A stretch of DNA of 64,000 bases from Paracentrotus lividus (taxonomy: Eukaryota > Echinodermata > Echinoidea > Camarodonta > Echinidae). Below are positions 1-11,138 of the stretch, in pieces. The translations under genes and the position numbers were made by a program. Every line of letters starts with the position of its first letter. The first letter of the stretch is position 1. The stretch lies in contig CALNVZ010003434.1 in the NCBI GenBank assembly GCA_940671915.1, forward strand, positions 25,510,739 through 25,574,738. Direction: 5' to 3'. Below the pieces are notes generated by a model. That model was not told the DNA's origin and made no database searches. It saw only the letters and a program-made list of their open reading frames with translations.

Positions 1-23
1 AGAAAGAGAGAGAGAAGAAGGAT

Positions 24-80
<57 letters not shown>

Positions 81-90
81 GAGCGAGATA
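1..90. repeat. (GA)n microsatellite
   Basis: Almost uninterrupted GA dinucleotides running from the window edge, with a few A and C interruptions. Confidence 0.95.
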
Positions 91-340
91 AATAAAAAGA
101 GAAAAACTACGCAAGCCATAAACTGAATTAAATTACTTCACGCAGATGTCGTTAATTTTTAACCTGATTACATTACGAGCTTCTGCTGCCGTTTCATTCA
201 TTATTTAATTATACATGTATGAATGTACAGGTACGAACCAACATCAGATCAAGGAATGTGTTCTCCTTATTACTATTTTTTTTTTTTTTTTTACAAGAGC
301 TACAGAGATCGAAGCAAGAAATGCCAGCCTAAAGCTTTAA

Positions 341-836
341 AGGGGAAGTTCACCCTGGAATTTTATTGGTCTTAAAAGATGAAGAAAAATGATAGAAAAA
401 CATTAGTGAAAGTTTGAAGAAAATCGACCAAAAAATAGCGAAGTTATGAATATTTAAAGTTTTGATTCTGTGACGTCACGTGCGAGCAGCTCTCCCATTG
501 GTTGTGTATGAAAATTCCATAAATTTGTCTTTTTGTCATGGTTCTTGATAAAGGAATGGGTCAATTTGATATAGTCATGTATATGAACATATGTTTGATG
601 GTATATCGACCGCACAGGTGACATAATTATTTTCTTCTGAAAAAAATGAAATTTTATGGAATTTACACTACATAACACAAAGGAGACCTGCTCGCATGTG
701 ACGTCACAGAATCAAAACTTTGAATATTCATAACTTCATCATATTTTGGTCGATTTTCCCCAAACCTTCACTCATATTTTTCTGTTATTTTTCTGCATTT
801 TTTAAGACCAATAAAATTCCAGGGTGAACTTCCCCT
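341..836. mobile_element. Fold-back MITE with TTAA target duplication
   Basis: Terminal inverted repeats start AGGGGAAGTTCACCCTGG and extend about 160 bp on each side, including a shared TGTGACGTCAC block. TTAA flanks both ends (337-340 and 837-840). TTAA duplications are typical of piggyBac and Kolobok elements. No transposase frame is present, so it is non-autonomous. Confidence 0.85.
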
Positions 837-898
837 TTAAATATTAATTTCATTACGATGCAGAAAGCTCTCTCAAATCATGATAGACATTTCCAAAT

Positions 899-1086
899 CA
901 GGGGCCGCGGAGCTTTTTTATAAAGTGGAGGGGCTGAGCTGAAAGTGTGTGTGTGTGTGGGGGGGGGGCAATGGGCTGAACAGGCTAAAAATTCACAAAT
1001 TTATGGTAATTTTTGCATTTTTGTTCACGTTTGCTGAAAAAAAGTGGGGTGCTGAAGCCCCCCAGGCCCCGGCTCAGCGGCCCCTG
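899..1086. mobile_element. CAGGGGCC-ended short repeat (E2 family)
   Basis: Begins CAGGGGCCGCGGAGC and ends GCGGCCCCTG. The interior (GGGGCTGA, then a G run, then CTGAACAGGCTAAAAA) matches copies at 28169-28324 and 56868-57046 and a weaker one at 25571-25737. CAG termini resemble hAT-type elements, but no clean 8-bp duplication is seen. Confidence 0.65.
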
Positions 1087-2045
1087 CAAATAATACTCAA
1101 TATCAACGTTGTTATTCGTTGAATGCGGACTTTCTGTAATACAAGAGTATGATTCCAAAAGGGGCTCAATCCATTTTTGATTGAAATTAAGTTATTGATA
1201 TCCAACCATTGTTTGAGTCGGTACCTGTCTCTGAACACAAATTTAAACTGAATTTTTGAGACAAATTATAAAAAAATGCACCTTTTCATGTCACTTTTAC
1301 ATAGACATCTGTACAAAATTTAACCCTTTTCTGGAGAAGTTTAAAAATGGATTAAGCCCCTTATGATATTACACTTTTCATAATTTTGATATCGTCAAAG
1401 TGTTTGTCATATATAGATGTACATCTTTTTCTCTAAATAGACCTACACGCTTAAGGAAATTCAATTTCTTTAATGCACCTGACCGTCAAAATTGAAATAA
1501 TTGTACAAAATCATACACGCAAGAGATGATTAGATTGACCTATCAAACAGGTCATAAAGCTTTAAAAGGTAGTGTCATACTTTTTCACAAATTGCTAAAA
1601 CTAATGCAACTTGGCATAACTTTAGAATATGATCTTATCATACTGTCTATTCAATCTAACTGTCATGGGTTGCTTAGATCAGTAATATGCAACGAAAATC
1701 TGACTACCAATCTAGACCAGCTCTCCATCAGCGCGTTCATGGCGTATCAGCGTGCATTACCTCCGCGCTAACGGTCAACGGTCGATTTGAATTTCGCACC
1801 GTACGGTTTAATTTTCGAAGTACGAAAAATTAGGACTGAATTTTGATAATCGCAATATAATGACATACACATTTGAGCTTAATCATGTTGTGGGAAGATG
1901 TATTCATTGATATATACTACACTACTATATATCCTCTCAAAAACTAGAAATGTAAGATTTTTGCCTGCAAAAGGATGACACAGTCTTTAGTGAGCGTGGC
2001 TGCATCCCACTATCATTGACTCATTGTGTTAGTAGAATTGCTTGC

Positions 2046-2307
2046 AATTGAAGATGCTAGTACTAGATGTTCCTATGTTACATCAAATCAGCTTTGATAA
2101 ACAGAGGGTAAAATGTAACATACGAACATCTAGTACTAGCATCTTCCCTTATTTTACATATTCCGAAAGAGTAACTCCTCCCACATCTTTTGGTACCATT
2201 TTTGTGTTGTATGTCTTTACGCTTGGATGAACACGACACATTATTACATAAATGTAACAGAGGGCCAAAATGTAACATACGAACATCTAGTACTAGCATC
2301 TTCAATT
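2046..2307. mobile_element. Inverted-repeat MITE with three copies of its terminal word
   Basis: Both ends carry AATTGAAGATGCTAGTACTA (right end reversed) and the adjoining GATGTTC-TATGTTACAT block. A third copy of the reversed terminus lies inside at about 2113-2150. The same element, reversed in its middle part, is at 50980-51242. Confidence 0.8.
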
Positions 2308-2494
2308 AGTCCACTACAGACACTCAAAAGAGTTTCCATAGCAACAAAATCTGTCATTAGATACCCTGTAAGATGCACACATAACTGGGTGCTTTGACAT
2401 TCATGTTGGTGTTTCGCGCCATTTCATATTACAATGATAAGGAAAAAAAACATCACAGTATTACTATAATTACTCTAAATATCTTGCTATTTGA

Positions 2495-3840
2495 TGGAGT
2501 CAGTTTTGAGTCGGTTTTGAAGTCGGTTTTGAATCGGTCTGAAGTCAATTGGAGTCGGTCTAAAGCCAGTCTGAAGTCGAATGGAGTCAGTCTAAAGCCA
2601 GACTGCAATCGGTTTGGAGTCAATCTGGAGTTGGTTTAAAATCAGCCTGAAGTCGGTCGTAGTCGGTTTTGAGTCACTTTGGAGTCGGTCGGACTCGGTT
2701 TGGAGTCAGTTTGGAGTCGGTCGGAGTCGGTTTGGAGTCAGTTTGGTGTCAACTTAAGTCAGCTTGGAGTTGGTGGGAGTCAGTCTAAATGTGGCGTAGA
2801 GTTAGGCTGAAGTTGGTATGAAGTCAGTATGAAGTCGTTCTTAAAGTCGGTTTGTGGTCAGTTGGTTTGAAGTTAGTCTAAAGTCGTTTTGGATTCAGTC
2901 TGAAGTTGGTATAAAGTTGGTCTGAAGACAGTCTTTTTGGAGTCAGTCTAAAGTCGGTCTGAAGTCTGTTTGAGTCTGTTTGGAGGTCGGTCTGAAGTTG
3001 GTAAGAAGTCTGTCCAAAGTTGGTTTAAAGTAAGTTTGAAGTCGGTTTATATTCGGTCTGTAGTCGGTTTGGGATTAGTTTGGAGCTGGTCTGAACCTGG
3101 TTTGGAGTAAATTGGGAGTCAATCTAAAGTCAGTTATAAGTTTGTCTGAAACAAGTTTTAAGTCGATGAGGAGTTAGTCTGAAATTGATTCGGAGTCATC
3201 CAGTCTGAAGTCGGTCTGAGGTCTGATGGAGTCAGTTGAGAATCAGTCTGAAGCTGGTCTGAAATCGGTTTGGGGTCAGTCTGAGGTTGGTTTAGAGTCA
3301 GTATGAAGTCGGTATGTACATGTATTTGGTCTGAATTTGATTAGGAATTACTTTGGAGGCAGTTAGGAGTTTGTCTGAACAAGGTTTGGATTCAATTTGG
3401 ACTTAGTCTGAGGTTGTTTTGAACTCAGTCTCAAGTCGCTTTAAAATCAGTTAGTTACTTTATGAGTTGGTTCGAAGTCGGTTTTGGAGTCAGTCTGAAG
3501 TTAGTTACTTAATGAGTTGGTTCGAAGTCGGTTTGGAGTCAGTCTGAAATCGGTATATAGTTGGTCTGAAGTCGGTTTGGAATCGGTTTGGAGCCAGTTT
3601 GGAGTTTGATTGAACGATTTGGAGTCAGTCGAAAGTCGGTCTGAAGTCTGTTGGAATCGTTTTGAAATCAGTCTGAAGTTGGTTTATGAGTTGGTTTGAA
3701 TTCTGTTTGGAGTAAACTAGCAGTCAATCTGAAGTCGATTTTAAGTTCATCTGAACCTGGTTTAGAGTCAAATAGGGGTTAGTCTGAAGATTGTTTGGAG
3801 TCGGTCTAAAGTCGTTTGATTTAGAGTCGGTCTAAATTAA
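2495..3840. repeat. Degenerate 10-12 bp minisatellite (GAGTCGGTTTG type)
   Basis: About 1.35 kb of short units such as GGAGTCGGTTT, GAAGTCGGTCT and GGAGTCAGTCT, with GTC kept and neighbouring bases varying. The period drifts between about 10 and 12 bp. No coding frame runs through it. Confidence 0.9.
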
Positions 3841-4617
3841 ATGACTGCATGCTCGCAGACGTGATGATGCCAGGCATGACCGGTTCATGAAATTCAATGA
3901 TCCAAAATTATGGCTTGATCAATTTGATGATAAAGATACGACCTCGTATATACCAAACTCAAGTTTATGATATTAATGATTTGACCGTGCATGCATGGTC
4001 AAGCATGCATGAATATAAATTGCAAATAACTGCCATAGGTTGCTCATAATGAATTCTTAGAACGTGCCAGTGTCACCACTTAAAGGTATAAGGATACGAC
4101 TCCCAATAAATTTCCTCCATGACAATTACCCCAGAATTAGGGTAAGTTTTCTATAGAGGGGATAGATGTCCGGTGACGAAATAGTTGTTTTTCATAACAT
4201 TCCTATATAAGCTCTATTTCAGATTACAGGGAATAATATATATGATTTCCCATGATAATAAAGTACAGTGATATTACATAATGTGTATTGTCTGGCTTTA
4301 CTAAAAGTTGGACAGCGTCTTTTTAATAAATTGGTTGAGATGGCGGTATATATTATAAATAAATAATGGACAATCGAGAATACAATACAATATTAGAGTG
4401 CATGTATGTTTGTTTGTTTGTTTGTTTGTTTGTGGCCTTGGATAAGCAAACATTCACTCGGAATAATTTAATAATAATTTAATATTCTAGTCCAATTTAT
4501 TGTATTCTAGATTTTCCACTATTTATTTAATATATACATTACAAATGTAAAGCGCTGTGATAGAATTATGTATCAAAGTCAATAATCATTAACCTCTATT
4601 AATTATCAAGCGTTAAT
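3841..4617. other. Intergenic, no gene seen
   Basis: AT-rich DNA with a GTTT tetranucleotide run at about 4407-4431. A palindromic pair built on AATTTAATATTCTAGTCCAA-like sequence surrounds it. I see no coding signal. Confidence 0.5.
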
Positions 4618-4623
4618 GATAGG

Positions 4624-4692
<69 letters not shown>
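4618..4692. repeat. (GA)n microsatellite
   Basis: About 75 bp of GA dinucleotides with a few T interruptions at its edges. Confidence 0.95.
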
Positions 4693-4695
<3 letters not shown>

Positions 4696-5664
4696 AAGAT
4701 AGAGGGAAGGCGAGAAACGATGTTGAGGGAGGGGAGTATATTGTTTCTTATGGCCAAGGATACTATAAACAAAGTATGGAGAAATTGTTTCCGCGCGTGA
4801 TCGAATACATGCTAATGCACGTCATTAAAATTATACAAGTTATTATAATATACACATGTAAATATTACTTGATAATATGACAAAACGACTGAGGGAGAAG
4901 CCCTTTAAGTTCGATAATCGAGTAATCCCTTTTCATTACACATAAAACAAAAGACTCCACAATAATTATAGTGGTCACTTTTTATGTATAGGCCTACATA
5001 CATTTTTAATAATATCATGACCATGTCATTGTCATTGAGGTGTTTAGTCCTGTGGATTTACATGTAAATACTCCTCCACGCTATATAGTCCAAATATCAA
5101 ACTCTGTCCTGTCTGTTATATGTCTATAATATTGTAGCATCTATTTACATCATTATACAGCTCATCGAATAGGTACATATATGAGTTTGTCATCCGTGAC
5201 TATACTGCCTTCATTATACCATAGACTTCATTGGCAAACAATATTGAACAAAGGTCTTGCAAGTCATAGATAACGATTGTACAATATGTAAATAACATGC
5301 TTCTATTATGTGCATTGTATTCCATGCGAAATAAAAACGTGAGGAAATTTTTTCGTGTTTTGTAAAAAGCTAAATCAATATGGCATGTATGGTGATGGTC
5401 AAAGTCAAAGTTAGATATAGATGTAAAAACAGCTGTGGATTACATAAACATAATGCAAACTTATAAATCTTTTTCTCTAGCTTTTTAATATATGCTTATA
5501 GCCATACAAATTATAGAGATATTGGTTTTGTTCATGAATAGCTTGAATGCGCCGTGTATTTTCAAAGAGAGATGTTGATTCAATATAGACATAAAACCTT
5601 AATACACATAGGCCTAGATTGAGAAAATTATTTGAATTTTAAAGGAATTATATCCAGTCTAATA
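4693..5664. other. Intergenic, no gene seen
   Basis: AT-rich DNA of roughly 1 kb with no coding signal or recognisable repeat apart from two TAGGCCTA palindromes. Confidence 0.5.
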
Positions 5665-5666
5665 TA

Positions 5667-6664
5667 CACTGTTCGTCATAAAGGTGGAATATTTTTTCCT
5701 GGCTCAAGCGACATTATGTTGCTCCGTTATCAATTTCTGGAATGTATTTGTCACCACTTTCACTTTCTGGGATCCTGGGTATATCTTGGACGCTCCCTCA
5801 ACCCTTCCCGGGGAATTTTCTTCAAAAAAGTTTGTCACCCCCAGAAGATGGCCATTTTCGTCATTTTTTCTTATTTTTGGGGCCCTTTTTGTTCACGCGA
5901 CCCACCAAGGCCCCCTCAGTCCTACCCCAAGGAAACACGTCTGAGGTGGAGATTTGTTATTGTTCTTTAAATTTAATCTAGATTTATGGTTACAGGCTCG
6001 ACTCTTTTGTCTAGGGGAGGGGTCCAAATTTATTTTGATTGGGGTTCAACATTCATTTTATTCATTTTTACACCATGGAAATTTCTATCTTCCCTAAATT
6101 GTATCGTAAAATCTCAACCAAACATAGATCAAAATGAAATATTATCAATAATGACTATTTACAGCCTTGTCATCAAGGCTAAACAAAATTTAACGGGAAA
6201 ATTATGATATTCAAGGTTTAAAGGTGGTTTTTTATTTCTTTTGTTTTCAGCATAAAGATGGAATAAAATATTCCGAATTTTCACCAATCTCGTTTTTTTA
6301 CTTCAACCCCTCCCCTAGACAAGAGACCTAAGCCTGTCTCCAGAAATATAGATTTAACTTAAAGAACAATATAAAACAATACACCTCAGTCGCATTTCCT
6401 GGGGGTAGGATTGTGGGGGGCTTGATTGGCCGGGAAAACAAAAAGGGGCCCCAAAATGAGAAAAAATGGCAAAAATGGGCACCACGGGGGTTGACAAAAC
6501 TTTTTTAGAAAGAGGTCCACGTGAAGAGTTGGGAAAATGTCCAAGATATAGCCAGGGTCCCAAAAAGTAAAAGCAGGGACAAACATATTCAAGAAATTAA
6601 AGTCAGAGCAAAATCATGTCGCTATAGCGGCAAAAAAAATATTGCACCTTTATGACGGACAGTG
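5667..6664. mobile_element. 1-kb fold-back element with TA flanks
   Basis: Ends are CACTGTTCGTCATAAAGGTG and the reverse of CACTGTCCGTCATAAAGGTG, with TA on both outer sides. Arms of about 350 bp (5667-6015 and 6306-6664) are diverged inverted copies, both including TGTCTAGGGGAGGGG-like inner ends. TA flanks suit a Tc1/mariner-type origin. The open frames on the two arms are mirror images of the same DNA and need no separate gene. Confidence 0.8.
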
Positions 6665-6785
6665 TAGAATTACAGACACACACAGACAGACAGTTATAGT
6701 TCAAGAGAAATCATAATGAATAGATTTGTAATGACAGATCTACATTATACATAGATGTTAGTATAGGCCTACACTGTAAAAAATA

Positions 6786-7327
6786 CACTCTAAAACTGAA
6801 GTGCTAATTTATGGGTGCTCGTATAGTGACTGCACTTGAAGTGCTAAATCAGCACCTGAAGTGCTGTTTTAGCACTTACCCAAGTGCTAATTTATTAACA
6901 AAAAATGTTCATGGTCGGTATGGGACTCGAACCGGGTTCACCTTGACATGGAAAAGTACCGCTGACGTTACCAATAGACCAACGGAGATCTCGCTAACTG
7001 GCGTTAATTATGACAGCATAGTAGATGATTATTGTAAATTTTAAGAAAGTTCATCATGCAACAATATGATCTGCTAGCAACCGTGAGATGTGAATTGGTC
7101 TAACGTGCTCGTCAGCGCTTCTCATGCAGGGGACCCAGGTTCGAATCCCAACGAAGTCACGCCGTTTTTGCCCATTTTTGCTGAAAGTTCAGCTCACGTG
7201 AAAGCGCTAAAACAGCACTTTAGGTGCAGTTAAACAGCACTTTGAGTGCAGTCACTAATGCAAGCACCTAAAAAGTGCTGATTTCAGCCCTTGAAGAGCT
7301 AAAAACAGCACTTCAGTTTTTAGAGTG
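6786..7327. mobile_element. MITE with two opposed tRNA-like (Pol III) promoter modules
   Basis: Inverted termini are CACTCTAAAACTGAAGTGCT and its reverse, flanked by TA. The subterminal parts repeat AGTGCT and AGCACT many times. Inside, a perfect B box GGTTCGAATCC (7138-7148) with an A-box match (7096-7106) points right. On the other strand GGTTCGAGTCC (6933-6923) with TGGTCTATTGG (6981-6971) points left. Stems do not fold as working tRNAs. Confidence 0.75.
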
Positions 7328-7333
7328 TATTTG

Positions 7334-7625
7334 TATTTTTACAGCAAATCTGCTGTCAGCAGAGTCGCCATAAAAAAAACGTATTATGAAAAACAGTTTT
7401 GCTGTAAATTTCTCCTGCAAATAATTACATGAGAAATACAAAATATTCATCAGGAGTAACACATTTGTTCCATTTTAACCAACTGTGTAAGCTATAGAAC
7501 TCTAACGATTTTTCTTCTCTTTCATTAATTATGAGAGGAGAAATTTACAGCAAAACTGTTATTTTAAATTACATTTTTGTATGGCGACTCTGCTGACATC
7601 ACTTTGCTGTATTATTTTTTTACAG
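7334..7625. mobile_element. Fold-back MITE, GTCAGCAGAGTCGCCATA family
   Basis: Inverted arms share TACAGCAAA, GTCAGCAGAGTCGCCATA and an inner block AACAGTTTTGCTGTAAATTT. It directly abuts the MITE at 6786-7327. Relatives are at 9316-9598 and 34075-35327. Confidence 0.75.
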
Positions 7626-8267
7626 TGTACTATAGGATCAACATGCACATTTTCAATACATAGCGAACCCTCCATTTTCACAATCAAGTTTCTTAAAATG
7701 TTTTTGTTCTTGAACAAAGAAAAACACCTGAAAAACAAAACCAATATAATCATATATTTATCAAAGTCATAGGTCAAAAAAGTAATAGGGCCTATACATG
7801 TATGAACTCATTCTGAAAATGACAGACATTTGACTTAAAATGTCAATTTGTAAGTTTGTGTGTGTTATAATTATATTTTTTAAAAATGTGATTCGCTTTT
7901 TTTAATTGATTGATCAATCCAAACTTTAGCCTTTGCTTGCCCTACTTAGTCTAGTCTGAGCAACACATCAAACATGATATGTGACAGATGTAAATCAGAC
8001 CATCTCTATTTCAACAGTCCCAGTGTGCTTGGAAGGTGATTTGTCTGATCAGGCATGCAGGGGGCACCCCTGGTCTGATGAATAACAAGTACGATAGAAA
8101 AATTATCCGTCATTATGTAGATAATAGGCCACGATAATATTTCAACTGATATAACCAACTGCAATGAAAACAAAACAACGACCCTTGACGTCATCTATGA
8201 AAAATGAAGCATAACATAATCTCTATGATCAAAATCTTTAATGTTAAAATACCAATATAATTCTTAC

Positions 8268-8352
8268 CAAAGTCGTATCCGGTTGCTACCATAGCGAACG
8301 AAGATAAAACAAATATCGCCACGACTTGTAAATTCCTGAGTTTTCCGGCCAT
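8268..8352 (-). CDS. Probable signal-peptide first exon of an unidentified secreted or membrane protein
   Basis: On the minus strand an ATG at 8352-8350 opens 28 codons and one extra base, beginning MAGKLRNLQVVAIFVLSS and ending near GYDF. The profile is a textbook signal peptide: a short basic start (K4, R6), a hydrophobic core and small residues before GYDF. A consensus splice donor (G followed by GTAAGAA) sits directly after base 8268. The exon ends in phase 1, the same phase as the SRCR exons elsewhere in the window, so it could lead an SRCR-type or other extracellular modular gene. The reading frame is open further upstream (other ATGs up to 8430), but this ATG best fits a signal peptide. 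No second exon is recognised between 1 and 8267, so the rest lies outside the window or the exon is orphaned. The gene's identity is unknown. Confidence 0.5.
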
Positions 8353-8919
8353 TTTTTCAGAGGAGGCTGTGTCGGCCAATATATCTTTGCTATCCGAGAA
8401 ATGTTCTATATACATGTCATTCTGAAACAAACATGAAGACTACTGATATAATATCCAAACTGTATCGTTAACAAGCCAGGTTACTTATACCGTATATTTA
8501 TCACAGCACACAGTCGAAGGCACATGGAGTCGTGAACTTCAACCCAATGGAAATACTAACAGACACAGTGTGATATATCATCGCTCCGATGTAGAGTGAC
8601 TGCTATTAAAACTCCCCCAAACAGTAGGAATATGAATGCACGCTGATTTACGGTATCATTTCCAAATGATTGTTTACATTGCAAAATATATCTTGAATAT
8701 GCAGGGGGGGGGCGGTCAGTGGAGGAATTTGATCACCTTCAGTAACATATTTTATTTGCCGGCAAGAAATTCAAATAATTATAGCCATAACCCGACCTCC
8801 AATGACTCGCGTCAGATTTCGATAACAAAAACTTAAACCAGCCACCATAACCGCGATTTAGAAACTAGTCAATCATAGTTGATGAAACTGCGAAGAAGAG
8901 AATTTTTTTTTTCATGGGA

Positions 8920-9266
8920 GGAGGGCGGGGGGGGGGGTGTTTCACCACACTTTACCCACGACTTGAAAATGAAGAGACAACTTGATGGGATGCTTTAATA
9001 ATTTAGTTTTTTCCCCTCATATTAGCTTAACTTAAACGTGAAATATATTTATATTCAACTTGAGCTAATAATAATATTATCGTCATGAACAAATATTTTG
9101 AACAAGGGTTAACAACAATTCATTTGAGAATATTGGAACTACTGTAAAAGTGAGTAAGAACTTTTGGATTTAATTTTTGAGGAAATCCATTTTGAATTCG
9201 TATTCAAGTCATTCGTCTATTTTTAAGTTGTTTATAGAGCCTACGAACTGGTGAAACACCCCCCCC
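8920..9266. repeat. Short inverted repeat around GGTGTTTCACC
   Basis: GGGGGTGTTTCACCA at about 8933 is mirrored by TGGTGAAACACCCCC at about 9250. The 300 bp between them has no coding signal. It may be a decayed small element. Confidence 0.4.
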
Positions 9267-9315
9267 CTTCTACATCCTAGCATAATCAATTTCCGTAGAG
9301 GCGGGCACTACAACA

Positions 9316-9598
9316 AAGCTTTCAGCAGCTAGGGTCGCCATATCTGATGTAAAATTACAAGCTTGCTGCTTTTTCTCTTTAAGTGAGGGATATAAGGCAT
9401 ACATTCGGCCGAACACTTTTGTTTCGTTTTATATCTTATGGTACGGTATGATTTCAACAACAAAAAAGTTTTTTCATCTCTCACATAGATTTTTGGAGGA
9501 GAAATCAACAACAAAACTGTTTTCGTACATCAGAGTTTATGGCGACTCTGCTGACAGCATATTGCTATAAAAGTAGCGAAATATTTTTTCTTACAGAG
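9316..9598. mobile_element. GTCGCCATA-family MITE, unit 1 copy
   Basis: Left arm has TCAGCAGCTAGGGTCGCCAT, right arm TATGGCGACTCTGCTGACAG. It sits at the low-coordinate edge of duplication unit 1. Its counterpart in unit 2 is split by a 992-bp insertion. Confidence 0.7.
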
Positions 9599-9974
9599 GG
9601 CTTCAAAATAAATATATTATTTCAGGTTTAATGCTCTTTTGGATTAAAAAGCGAAGGATAATAAAAGCAAAAAAATATTACAAACAAGTGTTCAACAATC
9701 AAACCGGTAAGGGCAGAAAAGAGGTGGATTAAGGGGGAAAATTATGTCGTTGTGCGGATAATTATGATGCGTGTTATTCTTGACATTTGTTTGATTGGAC
9801 TTCGTACCCATGTCATAGAATAAACATGGTCCAACGTCGTCGTGTAATAATAGCAAATAAGTGAAGATAATGCTCCCTGTACAAGTTTTAGGCTGATGTG
9901 TCTATGCGTTTTTGTTGTTGTTGTTGTTGTTGTTTTTTTTTGGGGGGGAGGGAGGAGGGTTGTAGGCTAAGCCG

Positions 9975-10046
9975 TGATTTAATAATAATAATAATAAAAT
10001 AAATAAAATAATAATAATAATAATTTAATAATAATAATAATAATAA

Positions 10047-10126
<80 letters not shown>

Positions 10127-10170
10127 TATAATAATACTAATAATAATAGGCCTAATAATAATAATAATAA
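9975..10170. repeat. (AAT)n microsatellite
   Basis: About 190 bp of AAT trinucleotides, absent from the matching position in unit 2 (about 35690). It is followed by an AGCGCTTTA-type motif often found beside such runs here. Confidence 0.95.
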
Positions 10171-10254
10171 TGATAACAATAAGAGCTTCTTATATAGCGC
10201 TTAATATTAAATAATTTCATCTCTAAGCGCTTTACAATTATTGTTATAATCACG

Positions 10255-10520
10255 AATGGAATTAGTAGACCAAATGGAAGTAGACTAAGTAATAGTAGGC
10301 CAAATTGTAGTCTAATAAATGTAGATGTAGATCTAATAATTAATATTGGCCTAACAAGTGGTTTCCTTTTTAGACCAAATGGAAATATATCAACAAACTT
10401 TAGAACAAAATTAGTCGATCAAATGGGTATTAGACGTTATGATTATTAAATCAAACTATAATTGGAAGTAAACCAAATATTAGTGGACCAAACAAAAATA
10501 AACCAAATGGGAGAAGACCA
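10255..10520. repeat. Degenerate GACCAAATGG / TTAGAC word repeat, unit 1
   Basis: Short, loosely periodic units built from TAGACCAAATGG and ATTAGAC. Matched in unit 2 at about 35700-35945; the reverse form (GTCTAATTACCATTTGGTC) occupies 31800-32200 and 50690-51320. Confidence 0.7.
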
Positions 10521-10682
10521 CATCAGGCGCGTATCCAGGATTTGCAACCCCGGGGGACCCGATGTGATTTTGATTTTGTCGCCCCATGTCATGCAGACAC
10601 GTCTGTGCTTTCAGATCGTACGCGTCCATACGAGGTTCTGTTGTTTGTCTCACAAATATAATAATTAAATATTTATTTCATA

Positions 10683-10832
10683 CAGCGGCGGATCCAGGAT
10701 TTAAAAATAAGCAACCGACCGAAAATGTCCAGATTTTAATAATGTACAGTTGAGTGTTATAAAAAAAAAAAGAAAAAAAGAAAAAGAAAAAAAAAGGATG
10801 CACCCCCTGTTACGCCCCTGGATCCGTCACTG
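10683..10832. mobile_element. hAT-like MITE, CAGYGGCGGATCCAGG family
   Basis: Left end CAGCGGCGGATCCAGG and right end CCTGGATCCGTCACTG are inverted matches. The unit 2 counterpart at about 36183 has lost its right end. Related copies are at 22398-22541, 33160-33300, 49085-49250 and 52512-52677. Confidence 0.7.
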
Positions 10833-11138
10833 CCATACAAGGAGGTGTTAGTTTAATTCAGTCATAATTTTTGTCCCTGTTTAATATTTTTTTCTTCTTT
10901 CAACACAAAGATGGAAAATTTACATGTATAATGATCAACAGAGCTATTAAACGGACACCAAAACATGACTTTTGAAAAAAAAAAAAAAAAAAAAAGATCT
11001 ATTCGTATTTGTATTTATTCATTACCAATATTTTAAATATCATATATGTACAATATAAACATGAATGAGTATTTGGTTCATGGAGCCGAAAAAGAGCTAA
11101 AGCTAATCGAGGTTGGCCCCGTTTAATTTCAATATGTA

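Noticed and set aside
5632-5981. A 112-residue plus-strand frame
   Set aside because: It lies on the arm of a fold-back transposon and matches the reverse frame of the other arm; no independent coding evidence.
7089-7160. Functional tRNA gene suggested by good A and B boxes
   Set aside because: The T-stem pairs at only two positions and no acceptor stem forms; it is kept only as a tRNA-like promoter module within a MITE.
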